NCBI GenBank assembly: GCA_965116665.1
Contig: OZ220709.1
Span: forward strand, 3,844,001 to 3,908,000
Direction: 5' to 3'
Length of the DNA: 64,000 nt
Origin: Aldehydirespirator sp965116665
GTDB taxonomy: Bacteria > Actinomycetota > Acidimicrobiia > Acidimicrobiales > Aldehydirespiratoraceae
Shown: positions 16,917 through 27,240 of the stretch, piece after piece
Numbering within the stretch: the first letter of the stretch is position 1
Layout of the letters: each line of letters starts with the position of its first letter
Made by a program: the position numbers and the translations under genes
Notes under the pieces: generated by a model
The model's database searches: none
The model's input: the letters and a program-made list of their open reading frames with translations, nothing else
Told to the model about the DNA's origin: nothing

Positions 16917-19900
16917 ATGCGAGGCGTCAAATCTCCTGCCGCGACTGCGGCAATTGGCGCTCCGCCACAGGAGTCGATAGCCGTCATCGGCATGGCATGC
17001 CGGTTCCCTGGCAGCAATGGCATCTCCGACTTCTGGAGACAGCTGGTTGCCGGCGAGAACGCGGTGATCGAGGGCCCTCCGGGGTCTGTCATCGGCCGCG
17101 CCGGGCGGCTCTTCCCCGAATCCGGTGCTCAGCACGACGCCCTCCGCTTCGGCGCGTTCATCGAGGACTTGGACCAGTTCGACGCCGAGTTCTTCCGCAT
17201 CTCGCCGATCGAGGCCCAGATGCTCGATCCCCAGCAGCGCATGATGCTGGAGACCACTTGGCACGCCCTCGAGGATGCCGCCATCGATCCCGAGAGCTTG
17301 AGGGGCAGCCGCACTGGGGTCTATGTGGGTATCAGCAACAACGACTACCGGGACATGGTCCTCGACCTGCCCGAGACCGCTGAGTCCACTGCCGGCTTCT
17401 ACGCGGTCACAGGAACCGCGCTCAACACCGCGATCGGCCGCGTCTCGTTCGCGCTCGGTCTGCAAGGGCCGTCGATGGCGATCGACACTGCCTGCTCATC
17501 TTCCCTGGTAGCGATCCACCAGGCAGTCGGGGGTCTGCAGCGCCAAGAGGCCGACCTGGCTCTGGCCGGCGGCGTGCACGTGTTCCTGATCGGGCGCCCG
17601 CTCGAGCTGCGGGCCAATGCCGGCATGCTGTCACCCACAGGGCAGTGCTGGACCTTCGATGCAGCCGCCGACGGCTTCGCCTGCGGCGAGGGCTGCGGCC
17701 TGGTGGTCCTCAAGCGCCTCAGCGAGGCGGAGGCCGACGGTGATCGCATCTGGGCGGTGATCCGGGGCTCGTCGGTCAACCAGGACGGCGCCAGCCAGGG
17801 TCTCACGGTCCCCAGCGGCCCCGCCCAGGAGCGGGCCATGGAGGAAGCCCTCGCCCGAGCCGGCGTGTCCCCCGCCGAGACGGACTATCTGGAGTCCCAC
17901 GGCACCGGGACCATCGTCGGCGACCCGATCGAGCTGAACGCAGCCGCCTCGGTCTATGGACGGGAGCGCAGCGAGGAGGCCCCGCTGCTGATCGGCTCGG
18001 TCAAGACCAACATCGGGCACTTGGGACCGGCCGCGGGAGCGGCCGGGTTGATCAAGACCGTGCTGGCCATGCGCAGCGGCGTGATCCCGCGCCATCTGAA
18101 CTTCAGCAATCCCACCCCGAGCGTCGACTGGGACCGCCTGCCGCTGCGGGTGACCGACACCATGACGGACTGGCCGCTCCATCCCGGCCGGCCTCCGGTG
18201 GCCGGCATCAACTCCTTCGGCTGGTCCGGAACCAACGCCCATGTGGTCGTCGGGGGTTACGGGACGCCGGACACGGCGGACACCAACGGCGCCCCCGCGA
18301 GGATCTCGGCCCCCTCGGGCGCGGCCGTGCCCGTGACACCGGCACTCCAGCCCGGCGAGCGATCCGGAGTTCGGCGAACCCGCTTCCTGCCCCTGTCGGG
18401 CAAGTCCCGCCAGGCTCTGCGGGACTCGGCCTCGCAGTACCTGTCCTGGCTCGACGAGCACGCCGGGGAGCTGTCGCTCGAATCCGGTGCTGCCGGCCCG
18501 ACCCTGTCCGACGCGGCCTGGACAGCCGCGGTCGGCCGGAGCCACTTCACCCACCGGGCCGGGATCGTGTTCAACGACGTCGCCCAGCTGCGACACGGGC
18601 TGGAGGGTCTGGCCGCGGCAAAGGACACCGACGGCAGCCCGGCCCGGTCCGCGGCGACGAGGGTGGCCTTCGTCTTCACGGGCCAGGCCAGCCAATGGCC
18701 CGGCATGGGCGAGGCCCTCTACGAGACCGAGCCCGCGTTCCGCGCCGTCCTCGACCGCTGCGACCGGGTGCTGTCCACCGAGCGGGAGGTCGCACTGACC
18801 GATGTGATGTTCGGGCGGGACGGAACCGACGGCCTGCTGGACGATCCGTCCTGGACCCAGCCCGCCATCTACGCGCTGGAATGCGCTCTGGTGGCCCTCT
18901 GGGAGAGCGTGGGCGTCCGGCCGAGCGTCGTTCTGGGCCACAGCCTCGGGGAGATCGCGGCGGCGCAGGCAGCCGGGGTCTTCACCGTCGAGGAGGGACT
19001 GCGGTATGCCGCCGCCCGTGGGACGCTGATGGGTACCACCCGCCGTGACGGGGCCATGGCCGCGGTGTTCGCCCCGGCGGACCGTGTCGCGGCGGCCGTG
19101 GCGGAGCACAACGATGCGTCCACCGACACCGATCTCAGCATGGCCGCCGACAACGGCCTGCAGCAGGTGGTGAGCGGACCGGCCGGGAGCCTCGAAGCGC
19201 TCCTGGAGCGGTTCGAGTCCTCCGATGTCAAGGTGGTGCGGCTGAGGCGGAGCCCGGCCTATCACAGCGCCCTGATCGATCCCGCCCTCGACGACCTGGA
19301 AGCGGCCTTCAACCGGGCCGTGCCCGATCCTCGCCCGCCCTCGGTGCCCCTGGTCAACAACCTGAGTGGCCGGGTGCTCGACGGGGACCAGCCCATGGAC
19401 GCCGTCTACTGGCGCCGGCAGGCCCGGGAGCCGGTGGCCTTCCGCCGCGGCGTGGAGACGCTGGCGGAGATGGGGGTCGACGCGGTGGCGGAGGTCGGCC
19501 CCCACGCGGTGCTCGGACCGCTGGTGTCGATGATCTGGCCCGGGTCGGCCCCGGGCGGCCCACCCGCAGTCCTTCAGAGCCTGGAGCGTCCATCGAGCCG
19601 GGCCGAAGCCCCGGCCGCCGACACGAGCGGAGGGTTCGTGTCGGCATTGGCGGCCGCCTACGAGGCCGGCCTGGACCTCGAGTTCGCCGGCTTGTTCAGC
19701 GGGGAGGCCCGCCGCCGGGTCTCCGTGCCGGGCTACCCGTTCCAGCGCGTCCATCACTGGATCCCGCCGTCGAGACGCCGCCGCCTGACCGCCGGCCACC
19801 CGCTGCTCGGGGATCGCCGCGAGTCGCCGCGAGGCGAGGTCACCTTCGAGTCCGAGATCTCCTCCGACGACCCGGCCTGGGTTCGCGACCACCTGGTCTA

Positions 19901-22900
19901 CGGGCGCGTCGTCGTGGCCGGCGGGCTGTACGGCGCCATGGCGGTGTCGGCCGGCCTGGTCGAGCAGAACAGCCCGGCTGTGGTGGAGGACATGCAGCTG
20001 CACAACGCCCTGATGTTCGACGACGCCGACCCGGACAACGGGACCGACGGCGCGGAGGTCCGCAGGGTGCAGCTCGTTCTCGACGGCGCCTCCGACGGGC
20101 CGGAGCGCCGCTTGGAGATCTACAGCAGGAACGAGACCGACCAGGGCTGGACGCTTCACGCCGCGGGTCGGCTCGGCACCGGGGCAGTCGACCCCGCAGA
20201 ACTCGCCCCGGTCGACCTGGACGGGCTCAGGTCCGGCCTGGAACCGCAGGACCCCGCGGCGTTCTACCGGATGCGGTCGGCCAAGGAGATCTATCTCGGC
20301 CCGTCGTACCACACCCTCCGATCGGTCTGGGCCGCGCCGGGCGAGGCCGTGAGCGAGCTTGTGCTCCAGGAATCGCTGAACGCGACGGGCATGGAGATGC
20401 ACCCGCTGCTGCTGGACGGCTGCTTCCAGGTCCTGTCGCTGGCCCGCCATCTCACCGGGACCGAGCACGGCGCGGTGTACATGCCCTTCGGGTGGGAGCG
20501 ACTGTGGGTGGCCGGTCCCCTGACCGGGCGGATGGTCTGCCATGCCGTCATGCGGGAACTGGCCTCGCCAGCCGATCCGGCGTTGCCGCCGGAGGTCGTG
20601 ACCGGAGACGTCCGCTTCTACTCCGACGACGGCACCCCGCTCGGCGCGCTGATCGGCTTCACCGTCAAGCGAGCCACCCGGTCGGCGCTCCTGTCCGCCC
20701 GGGAGGGCCTGCGCGACCTGCTGTACGAGGTCCAGTGGCGGGAGCAGCCCTCTGCGGGGGTCGGCCGTGCCGCCGGCTCCCTGGCCGCCCCCGCCGCGAT
20801 CGTGGGCACGGCGAGGCAGTTGGCCGACCATCTGGCCGACGAGGGTGTCGGCACGGCCGCCCGGGCTGCGCTGCTGGAAGGACTGGAGAGGCTGTCGCAG
20901 CAGTACGCCGTGTCAGCGCTCGACCGGCTGGGATGGGAACGGGTCGCGGGGGCAGAGGCGTCGCCCGAGGAGCTTCGCCTGAAGTTGGCGGTCGTCGACG
21001 ACCAGCGGCGCCTGTTCGACCGGCTTCTGGAGATGCTGGCCGGGGCGGGGCTGTTGGATCCGCTCCCGAACGGGTCGGTGGCTGATCCCGAGGCTCTCGC
21101 GGCGCGGCTGGCTCGCGAGCATCCCTCCGGGGTCCACGAGATCGGCCTTCTCTGCCGGTGCGGCGCCGCCCTGGCGGACGTGCTGCAGGGCCGGGTTGAT
21201 CCACTGTCGCTGCTGTTCGGCACCGAGGAGCCGAGGGCAGTCGATCTGTACTACCTGGAAGCTCCGGCCTCGCGGGCCGCCAACCGGATGCTGGGCGAGG
21301 CGGTGGCGGCCGCCGTGTCGGGACTGCCCGAGGGCGGGCGACTCCGGGTTCTGGAGATCGGCGCAGGCACCGCGTCGACAACCGCGGCGGTCCTGCCGGC
21401 TCTGCCCCCGCAGGGGTTCGACTACACCTTCACCGACATCTCGGCCGGCTTCTTCATCCAGGCCGAGCCCCGGCTGGCCGACTCGAGCGCACCGATCGAG
21501 TACAAGTCCCTGGACATCGAGAGGGACCCCGCGAGCCAGGGCTTCAACCTCCACGGCTACGACCTGGTGATCGCGGCCAATGTGCTGCACGCCACCCGGG
21601 ACCTGTCCTCCACGCTCGCCCACTGCCGCGACCTCCTGGCCCCGTCCGGTCAGTTGATCGCCCTCGAAGTGCTGAAGCCGCGGGCCTGGCAGGACCTGAC
21701 CTTCGGTCTTCTCGACGGCTGGTGGCGGTTCGACGACGCCTACCGATCCGATCACGCCCTGGCGGCTCCGGCCGTCTGGCGCCGGGCGTTGGCCGACGCC
21801 GGCTTCTCCGAAGTCGAGTTCCTCGGGTCGTCCGCCCCCGACACCGAGGACTCCCTGGGCTCCAGCGTCATCCTCGCCCGCGGCCCGGATGCACCCGTAA
21901 TGCCCGATGGCGTCTGGGTGCTGACCACCGACGACGGAGGCACCGCCGCCGCGCTGGCGGCGGAGCTCGCCGCCCGGGCTCAGACGGTTGTGCTGGCCGG
22001 CGCCGAGGCGGGCCCCGCCCTGGCCGATCTCGCGTCCGGTGTCACCGCCTCCACCATCGACCTGGAGCGGCGAGAGTCCTGGCGGGACCTGTTCGAGAGC
22101 CTCCCCGCGGAGGTGCCCCTCAGGGGAGTGGTGCACCTCATGGCGCTGGACGGCCACGGCGCGGAGGCGGGCGTCGAGGAGATGGCCACCGATGTCACCC
22201 GGGTCGGGGCCAGCGCCCTGGCCCTCGTGCAGGGCATGATCGACGCCGGCGCCGCGCCGACCGGGGGCGCCTGGTTCGTCACCCGCGGCGCCCAGGTCCT
22301 GGAGCAGGACCTGGTCACCAGGACGTCGGGCGAGCTCGCCGGGGCGACCCTATGGGGGTTCGGGAAGGTGATGGCCCTCGAGGAGGCCCACCTCAGGCCG
22401 AGGATGCTGGACCTCGATCCCGGCCCCGGCCAGGTGTCGGTGGCGGAACTCGTCGATGAGATCCTGTTCTGCGATCCCGACACCCACGTCGCCTACCGGG
22501 GTGGTTCGCGCCACGCGGCTCGCCTGGTTCGCAGCGCGGTGGCCGGCGCGCGGCTCACCCTGCCGGAGGACCCCGAGTGGGTCATCGGTCCCGAGGACCC
22601 CGAAGCGGGCCTGGAGACGCTCCGGACCAAGCCGCACCCCGGCCGCACCCTCGAACCCGGCGAGGTCCGGGTGGCGGTGGATGCCGTGGGGCTCAACTTC
22701 GCGGACGTGCTCCGCAGCATCGGCGCGGTCCCCTACGACCGGGAGATCGGCCTCGAGATGTGCGGCCGGGTCGTTGAGGCCGTCCCCGACGTCGAGGGCC
22801 TCTCGGTCGGCGATCCGGTCGTGGGAATGGGGTTCGGCGGGTTCACCCCGGAGACGGTCACCCAGGCGTGCATGGTGGCCCCGGCCCCCGGCGGGCTTGC

Positions 22901-25900
22901 CGCGCCCGCCCTGGCCACCGTGCCCGTCTGCTTCGTCACCGCCGAGCTCGCGTTCGAGCTGGCCGGCCTCGAGGCCGGCCAGCGGGTGCTCGTCCACGCC
23001 GGGGCCGGCGGGGTCGGCCTGGCCGCCGTCCAGCTGGCCCGCGCCGCCGGCGCCGAAGTCTTCGCCACCGCCAGTGCCGGCAAGCGGGCCTACCTCCGCT
23101 CCATCGGCGTGGATCACGTCTACGACAGCCGCTCCACCGCCTTCGGCGACGACATCCTGGACGCCACGGGGGGCGAGGGCGTCGATGTGGTGCTGAACAG
23201 CCTCACCGGGGAGGACTTCATCGAAGCGAGCCTGTCGTGCCTGGCCTCCGGCGGTTGCTTCGTCGAGTTGGGCAAGCGCGGCATCTGGAGCAGCGAGGAG
23301 ATGTCGGCGTCGCGTCCCGACGTCGCGTACTCCATCCTGGACGTCGACTCGCTGAAGAGGACCGACCCGGCGGTGCCCGGCGCCTCCCTCTCCAGGGTCG
23401 TGGCCCGCCTGGCGGCAACAGAGCTGGCTCCGCTGCCTCACACCGTCTGGCCCCTCGCCGAGATCCGGTCGGCGATGGAGGTGATGAGGGCCGCCCGTCA
23501 CATAGGCAAGAACGTTCTCAGGATGCCGCCCCTCGCCCGGGACGGCCTCCGGCCGGACCGGACATACCTCGTGACCGGGGGAATGGGCGGGATCGGCTGC
23601 GAGGTCGCCCGCTGGCTGGCGGACAACGGAGCCGGCACCGTCGTCCTCAATGGCCGGCGGGCCCCCGATCCCGAGGCCGAGGAAATGATCCGCCAGCTGC
23701 GAGAAGGCGGCGTCGACGTTCGCGTCGAGGTGGCCGACGTGACGGACCCCGCCGCGGTCGAAGGGATGCTGGCGCGCGTCGATGAGACCCTGCCGCCCCT
23801 CGGCGGCGTGTTCCACAGCGTCGGCGTCCTCTCCGACGGGGTGATCGAGAACCAGACGTGGGACCGGTTCGAGCTGGTGCTGTGGCCCAAGGTGCTGGGA
23901 GCGTGGCAGCTCCACCTGGCCACCAGGACCAGAGACCTGGACATGTTCGTCCTGTTCTCCAGCGTCGTGGGCGTCGTGGGCAATTCAGGGCAGGCCAACC
24001 ACGCCGCGGCCAACGCCTTCCTGGACCAGCTGGCCGCCCACCGGCGCTCTTTGGGCCTTCCCGGCCAGGCCATCGCCTGGGGGGCGTGGTCGGGTGTCGG
24101 GGAGGCGGAGGAGCAGAGGGCGAGAGTCGAGAAGCGGCTGGCCTACACCGGCTCCGGATGGATCACGCCCCAGCAGGGCATCAAGGCGCTCGACTGGCTC
24201 GTGAGGCACGACGTGACGGCCTCCGCGGTCACGTCGGTCGACTGGTCCGTCGCCGCATCCGAGCTGGAGACGCCGCCCCCCTTCCTCGAAGAGGTTCTCG
24301 CCACGCATGAGGAACGGGACCTGCCAGTGCCGCAATCGGCTCCCGCCTCCAGCCTGTTGGCCGAGTTGCGGGAGGCCCCTGCGGCGGAGCGGCAGAATCT
24401 GCTGGCCTCCTTCATACAGCAGGAACTGAAGGCGGTGATGCGGCTGGCATCGCCGCCGTCTCCCACGACCAGCTTTTTCGATCTGGGAATGGACTCGCTG
24501 ATGGCCGTGGAGCTGAGGAACCGGATCAACCGCGCCTTCGCCGGTGAGCAAACAGCCTCCAACACCGTCGTGTTCGACTATCCCACGGCGGCGGGTCTCG
24601 CCGGTTACCTGTCGAAGGAGTTCGGCGCGCTGACCGGTTCGACCCCCACCGTCGAGCGAAGCCCCAGGCCCAGTCGCCCGCGGACCGGCCAGCAGAACGA
24701 GGAGATCGCCATCGTCGGAATGGCCTGCCGGTTCCCGGGCGCCCCCGACATCGACGCCTTCTGGACCCAGCTGGCGGAAGGCCGGAGCGGAGTCACCGAA
24801 GCGCGCCAGGACCCGGGATCCTGGGAGGGTGTCGTCGGAGACCCGGATGAGGCCGACTCGCTGTTCCGCCGGGGCGCCTTCATCGAGGGAATCGACCGGT
24901 TCGATTCGGGGTTCTTCCGCATCCTGCCGATCGAGGCACGCGCGATGGACCCCCAGCAGAGGATGCTGCTGGAGACCAGCTGGCACGCCCTCGAGGATGC
25001 GGGCATCGATCCCGACGGGTTGAGAGGCAGCCGCACCGGCGTCTACGTGGGAGTCGGCGTCAGCGAGTACCGCGACCTGCTGGCGTCCCGGGGCCAGTAC
25101 TACAGCTACGCGGGCACCAACGAGGCCGTGACCGTGAGCAGGGTCGCCTTCGCCCTGGGCCTCGAGGGGCCGGCGCTGTCGTTGGACATGGCCTGCGCGT
25201 CGGCGCTGGCCGCGGTGCACCAGGCGGTTGCGGGCCTGCAGCGCGACGAGGTGGATCTCGCCCTCTCCGGCGGGGTCAACGCCATCCTGTCCCCCAGAGT
25301 CTCGGAGTTCCTCAAAGACATGGGGATGCTGTCCTCCCGCGGCCGGTGCAGCGCGTTCGATGAGGCCGCGGACGGCTTCGTCCGCGGCGAGGGATGCGGC
25401 ATTCTGGTCCTCAAGCGGCTGAGCGACGCCGAGGCCGACGGCGACCGGATCTGGGGGGTGGTCCTCGGCTCGGCGGTGAACCAGAACGGGGAGAGTGCGA
25501 GCCTGATGGCTCCCAACGGCCCTGCTCAGGAGCGGGTGATGGAGGAGGCCCTGGCTCGGGCCGGTGTCGCTCCCGCCGACGTCGAATATCTGGAGGCCCA
25601 CGGCGTGGGCAGCGAGTTCGGCGACCCCATCGAGATCAACGCGGTGGCCTCGGTCTACGGGCATGAACGCGATGCCGGGCGGCCGTTGCTCGTGGGCTCG
25701 GTCAAGACGAACATCGGACATCTGGAGTGGGCGTCGGGGGCGGCCAGCGTGATCAAGACGGTGTTGGCGATGCGCCGTGGAGTGATTCCCCGGAATCTCC
25801 ACTTCAGAGTCCCGAATCCGCTGCTGGACTGGGACCGCCTGCCCGTCCGGGTCGCGGCGGCCGCCACCGACTGGCCTTCCAGCACGGAGAGGCCGCCACT

Positions 25901-27098
25901 GGCCGCGGTGAACAGTTTCGCCATCTCCGGCACCAACGCTCACGTGGTGGTGGGCGGCTACCGGAGCCCGGAGGCCGGCAACGGCTCCACCTGGCCGTCG
26001 GGCCCGGCCAGGATGGTCGAGGCCGGCAGCCAGGAGCCCGGATCGCCCGCCTCGGTCGAGGGGCTCGAGGATCGCACAACCAGGGTCCTTCCCCTGTCGG
26101 GGAAGTCACCCGACGCGCTGCGGGCTCTGGCCCGTCGCTACTCGGAATGGCTGTCCTCCACGGACGGCGACTCGTCGCCGGAGTCCGCCGCCGCGGGGAG
26201 CGTCGCCGATCTGACTTGGACGGCGGGGGTCGGAAGAAGCCACCTCCCGTACCGGGCCGGGCTGGCGTTCAGTGAGGTGTCACAGCTTCGGGAGATGCTC
26301 TCGGGGCTGGCGGAGAGCGAGGCGGACCACGAGCCCCCGGAGGCGACGCGAGTGGCCTTCGTCTACACCGGGGGGAGCGACCAGAGCCTCGAGACGGCCC
26401 GCCAGCTATATGGCACGGAGCCGGTGGCGCGCGAGGTGTTGGACCGCTGCGCCGAGACCCTGGAGAGGGAACAAGGAACGATCTTGCTGGACCTGCTGCT
26501 CGGGCGTGGTGGGGAGGCCGGAGATGCGGATGACCCAGGCCTTGGACGGGCTGCGGCCTGCGCCGTGGAGCTTGCTCTCACCGAGCTCTGGAAGGGCGTG
26601 GGAGTACAGCCGTCCGTCGTGGTCGGAAGCGGTCTCGGCAAGGTCGCCGCGGCTCAGGCCGCCGGAGTATTGGGTCTGGAGGACGCCGTTCGGCTGGCTG
26701 CGGCGCACGGGCTCGACGATGCCGCACCCGGAGGACTGCTCGCGAGCCTCACGCTGTCTTCACCGTCGGTGACCGTGGTCGACGGGGAGACCGGGCAGGT
26801 CGCCGGGCCCGGAAAGGACCTGGACGCGGCCTACTGGACCCCGCAATCATCGGGCCTGCCCGAATCCCCCGGTCCTGCCGGGGCGCTGTTCGAGTTGGGC
26901 GTGGACGCGCTGATCGAGATGGTCCCCGCTTCCGCCGGGGGATTTGCGGAGGCGGTGGCACGGGCGTACGAGGCGGGTCTCGATATCGCCTTCAACGGGC
27001 TCTACGCCGGAGAGGAGCGCCGACGGGTGGCAGCGCCGAGCTATCCCTTCCAGCGCCGCCGCCACTGGGCGGATCCGCCCAAGAGGCCGAGCGAGTAG
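16917..27098 (+). CDS. Reducing type I polyketide synthase, KS-AT-DH-MT-ER-KR-ACP-KS-vestigial AT
   Basis: 3,393 residues. KS1 covers residues 18-440 (C193, H328, H368). AT1 covers about 580-900 (S676 in GHSLGE, H783 in AYHSALIDP). DH covers 950-1230 (H992 in DHLVYG, D1167 in LLLDGCFQ). A C-methyltransferase covers about 1370-1620 (motif I LEIGAGT near 1480). ER covers 1860-2190 (AGAGGVGLA near 2030). KR covers 2210-2420 (VTGGMGGIG at 2219). ACP covers 2490-2570 (S2527 in GMDSL). KS2 covers 2595-3020 (C2760, H2895, H2935). The final AT is much shortened, with GSGLGK where GHSxGE should be, so it cannot load. The KR active-site Tyr is replaced by His (QANHAAANAF). The first seven domains match the plan of highly reducing synthases that make methyl-branched chains. 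There is no thioesterase. Confidence 0.95.
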   Translation: MRGVKSPAATAAIGAPPQESIAVIGMACRFPGSNGISDFWRQLVAGENAVIEGPPGSVIGRAGRLFPESGAQHDALRFGAFIEDLDQFDAEFFRISPIEAQMLDPQQRMMLETTWHALEDAAIDPESLRGSRTGVYVGISNNDYRDMVLDLPETAESTAGFYAVTGTALNTAIGRVSFALGLQGPSMAIDTACSSSLVAIHQAVGGLQRQEADLALAGGVHVFLIGRPLELRANAGMLSPTGQCWTFDAAADGFACGEGCGLVVLKRLSEAEADGDRIWAVIRGSSVNQDGASQGLTVPSGPAQERAMEEALARAGVSPAETDYLESHGTGTIVGDPIELNAAASVYGRERSEEAPLLIGSVKTNIGHLGPAAGAAGLIKTVLAMRSGVIPRHLNFSNPTPSVDWDRLPLRVTDTMTDWPLHPGRPPVAGINSFGWSGTNAHVVVGGYGTPDTADTNGAPARISAPSGAAVPVTPALQPGERSGVRRTRFLPLSGKSRQALRDSASQYLSWLDEHAGELSLESGAAGPTLSDAAWTAAVGRSHFTHRAGIVFNDVAQLRHGLEGLAAAKDTDGSPARSAATRVAFVFTGQASQWPGMGEALYETEPAFRAVLDRCDRVLSTEREVALTDVMFGRDGTDGLLDDPSWTQPAIYALECALVALWESVGVRPSVVLGHSLGEIAAAQAAGVFTVEEGLRYAAARGTLMGTTRRDGAMAAVFAPADRVAAAVAEHNDASTDTDLSMAADNGLQQVVSGPAGSLEALLERFESSDVKVVRLRRSPAYHSALIDPALDDLEAAFNRAVPDPRPPSVPLVNNLSGRVLDGDQPMDAVYWRRQAREPVAFRRGVETLAEMGVDAVAEVGPHAVLGPLVSMIWPGSAPGGPPAVLQSLERPSSRAEAPAADTSGGFVSALAAAYEAGLDLEFAGLFSGEARRRVSVPGYPFQRVHHWIPPSRRRRLTAGHPLLGDRRESPRGEVTFESEISSDDPAWVRDHLVYGRVVVAGGLYGAMAVSAGLVEQNSPAVVEDMQLHNALMFDDADPDNGTDGAEVRRVQLVLDGASDGPERRLEIYSRNETDQGWTLHAAGRLGTGAVDPAELAPVDLDGLRSGLEPQDPAAFYRMRSAKEIYLGPSYHTLRSVWAAPGEAVSELVLQESLNATGMEMHPLLLDGCFQVLSLARHLTGTEHGAVYMPFGWERLWVAGPLTGRMVCHAVMRELASPADPALPPEVVTGDVRFYSDDGTPLGALIGFTVKRATRSALLSAREGLRDLLYEVQWREQPSAGVGRAAGSLAAPAAIVGTARQLADHLADEGVGTAARAALLEGLERLSQQYAVSALDRLGWERVAGAEASPEELRLKLAVVDDQRRLFDRLLEMLAGAGLLDPLPNGSVADPEALAARLAREHPSGVHEIGLLCRCGAALADVLQGRVDPLSLLFGTEEPRAVDLYYLEAPASRAANRMLGEAVAAAVSGLPEGGRLRVLEIGAGTASTTAAVLPALPPQGFDYTFTDISAGFFIQAEPRLADSSAPIEYKSLDIERDPASQGFNLHGYDLVIAANVLHATRDLSSTLAHCRDLLAPSGQLIALEVLKPRAWQDLTFGLLDGWWRFDDAYRSDHALAAPAVWRRALADAGFSEVEFLGSSAPDTEDSLGSSVILARGPDAPVMPDGVWVLTTDDGGTAAALAAELAARAQTVVLAGAEAGPALADLASGVTASTIDLERRESWRDLFESLPAEVPLRGVVHLMALDGHGAEAGVEEMATDVTRVGASALALVQGMIDAGAAPTGGAWFVTRGAQVLEQDLVTRTSGELAGATLWGFGKVMALEEAHLRPRMLDLDPGPGQVSVAELVDEILFCDPDTHVAYRGGSRHAARLVRSAVAGARLTLPEDPEWVIGPEDPEAGLETLRTKPHPGRTLEPGEVRVAVDAVGLNFADVLRSIGAVPYDREIGLEMCGRVVEAVPDVEGLSVGDPVVGMGFGGFTPETVTQACMVAPAPGGLAAPALATVPVCFVTAELAFELAGLEAGQRVLVHAGAGGVGLAAVQLARAAGAEVFATASAGKRAYLRSIGVDHVYDSRSTAFGDDILDATGGEGVDVVLNSLTGEDFIEASLSCLASGGCFVELGKRGIWSSEEMSASRPDVAYSILDVDSLKRTDPAVPGASLSRVVARLAATELAPLPHTVWPLAEIRSAMEVMRAARHIGKNVLRMPPLARDGLRPDRTYLVTGGMGGIGCEVARWLADNGAGTVVLNGRRAPDPEAEEMIRQLREGGVDVRVEVADVTDPAAVEGMLARVDETLPPLGGVFHSVGVLSDGVIENQTWDRFELVLWPKVLGAWQLHLATRTRDLDMFVLFSSVVGVVGNSGQANHAAANAFLDQLAAHRRSLGLPGQAIAWGAWSGVGEAEEQRARVEKRLAYTGSGWITPQQGIKALDWLVRHDVTASAVTSVDWSVAASELETPPPFLEEVLATHEERDLPVPQSAPASSLLAELREAPAAERQNLLASFIQQELKAVMRLASPPSPTTSFFDLGMDSLMAVELRNRINRAFAGEQTASNTVVFDYPTAAGLAGYLSKEFGALTGSTPTVERSPRPSRPRTGQQNEEIAIVGMACRFPGAPDIDAFWTQLAEGRSGVTEARQDPGSWEGVVGDPDEADSLFRRGAFIEGIDRFDSGFFRILPIEARAMDPQQRMLLETSWHALEDAGIDPDGLRGSRTGVYVGVGVSEYRDLLASRGQYYSYAGTNEAVTVSRVAFALGLEGPALSLDMACASALAAVHQAVAGLQRDEVDLALSGGVNAILSPRVSEFLKDMGMLSSRGRCSAFDEAADGFVRGEGCGILVLKRLSDAEADGDRIWGVVLGSAVNQNGESASLMAPNGPAQERVMEEALARAGVAPADVEYLEAHGVGSEFGDPIEINAVASVYGHERDAGRPLLVGSVKTNIGHLEWASGAASVIKTVLAMRRGVIPRNLHFRVPNPLLDWDRLPVRVAAAATDWPSSTERPPLAAVNSFAISGTNAHVVVGGYRSPEAGNGSTWPSGPARMVEAGSQEPGSPASVEGLEDRTTRVLPLSGKSPDALRALARRYSEWLSSTDGDSSPESAAAGSVADLTWTAGVGRSHLPYRAGLAFSEVSQLREMLSGLAESEADHEPPEATRVAFVYTGGSDQSLETARQLYGTEPVAREVLDRCAETLEREQGTILLDLLLGRGGEAGDADDPGLGRAAACAVELALTELWKGVGVQPSVVVGSGLGKVAAAQAAGVLGLEDAVRLAAAHGLDDAAPGGLLASLTLSSPSVTVVDGETGQVAGPGKDLDAAYWTPQSSGLPESPGPAGALFELGVDALIEMVPASAGGFAEAVARAYEAGLDIAFNGLYAGEERRRVAAPSYPFQRRRHWADPPKRPSE

Positions 27099-27176
27099 GC
27101 GTGCGCGAACGGCCTGCATGAGCGAGGCCGTGGCCCGAGCGGCCCTCAGGTCGCAGCGAACAGGAGCGGGAATGAC
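27081..27176 (+). repeat. Copy B of the ~96-bp 3'-end element
   Basis: It begins 15 nt before the PKS stop codon and runs into the convergent gap, matching copy A (5,281-5,377, minus). Both copies stand in the same relation to the gene they follow: the first 21 nt include or touch its stop codon. About 54 nt of the distal half are conserved with two differences. Confidence 0.8.
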
Positions 27177-27240
27177 CCGCTCGCCGCGCGAGGCGGTCGT
27201 CCCCGTTCGCGGACGCCCCGGGGCCAGGTGACGAAGCATC

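Noticed and set aside
17631..20831. A 1,066-codon minus-strand frame across the PKS
   Set aside because: It is antisense to a continuous PKS with domain motifs in the plus frame; its composition (Gly/Arg/His-rich) is that of a high-GC shadow frame.
22350..23915. A 521-codon minus-strand frame within the PKS
   Set aside because: Antisense to ER and KR domains with clear motifs; no protein-like features.
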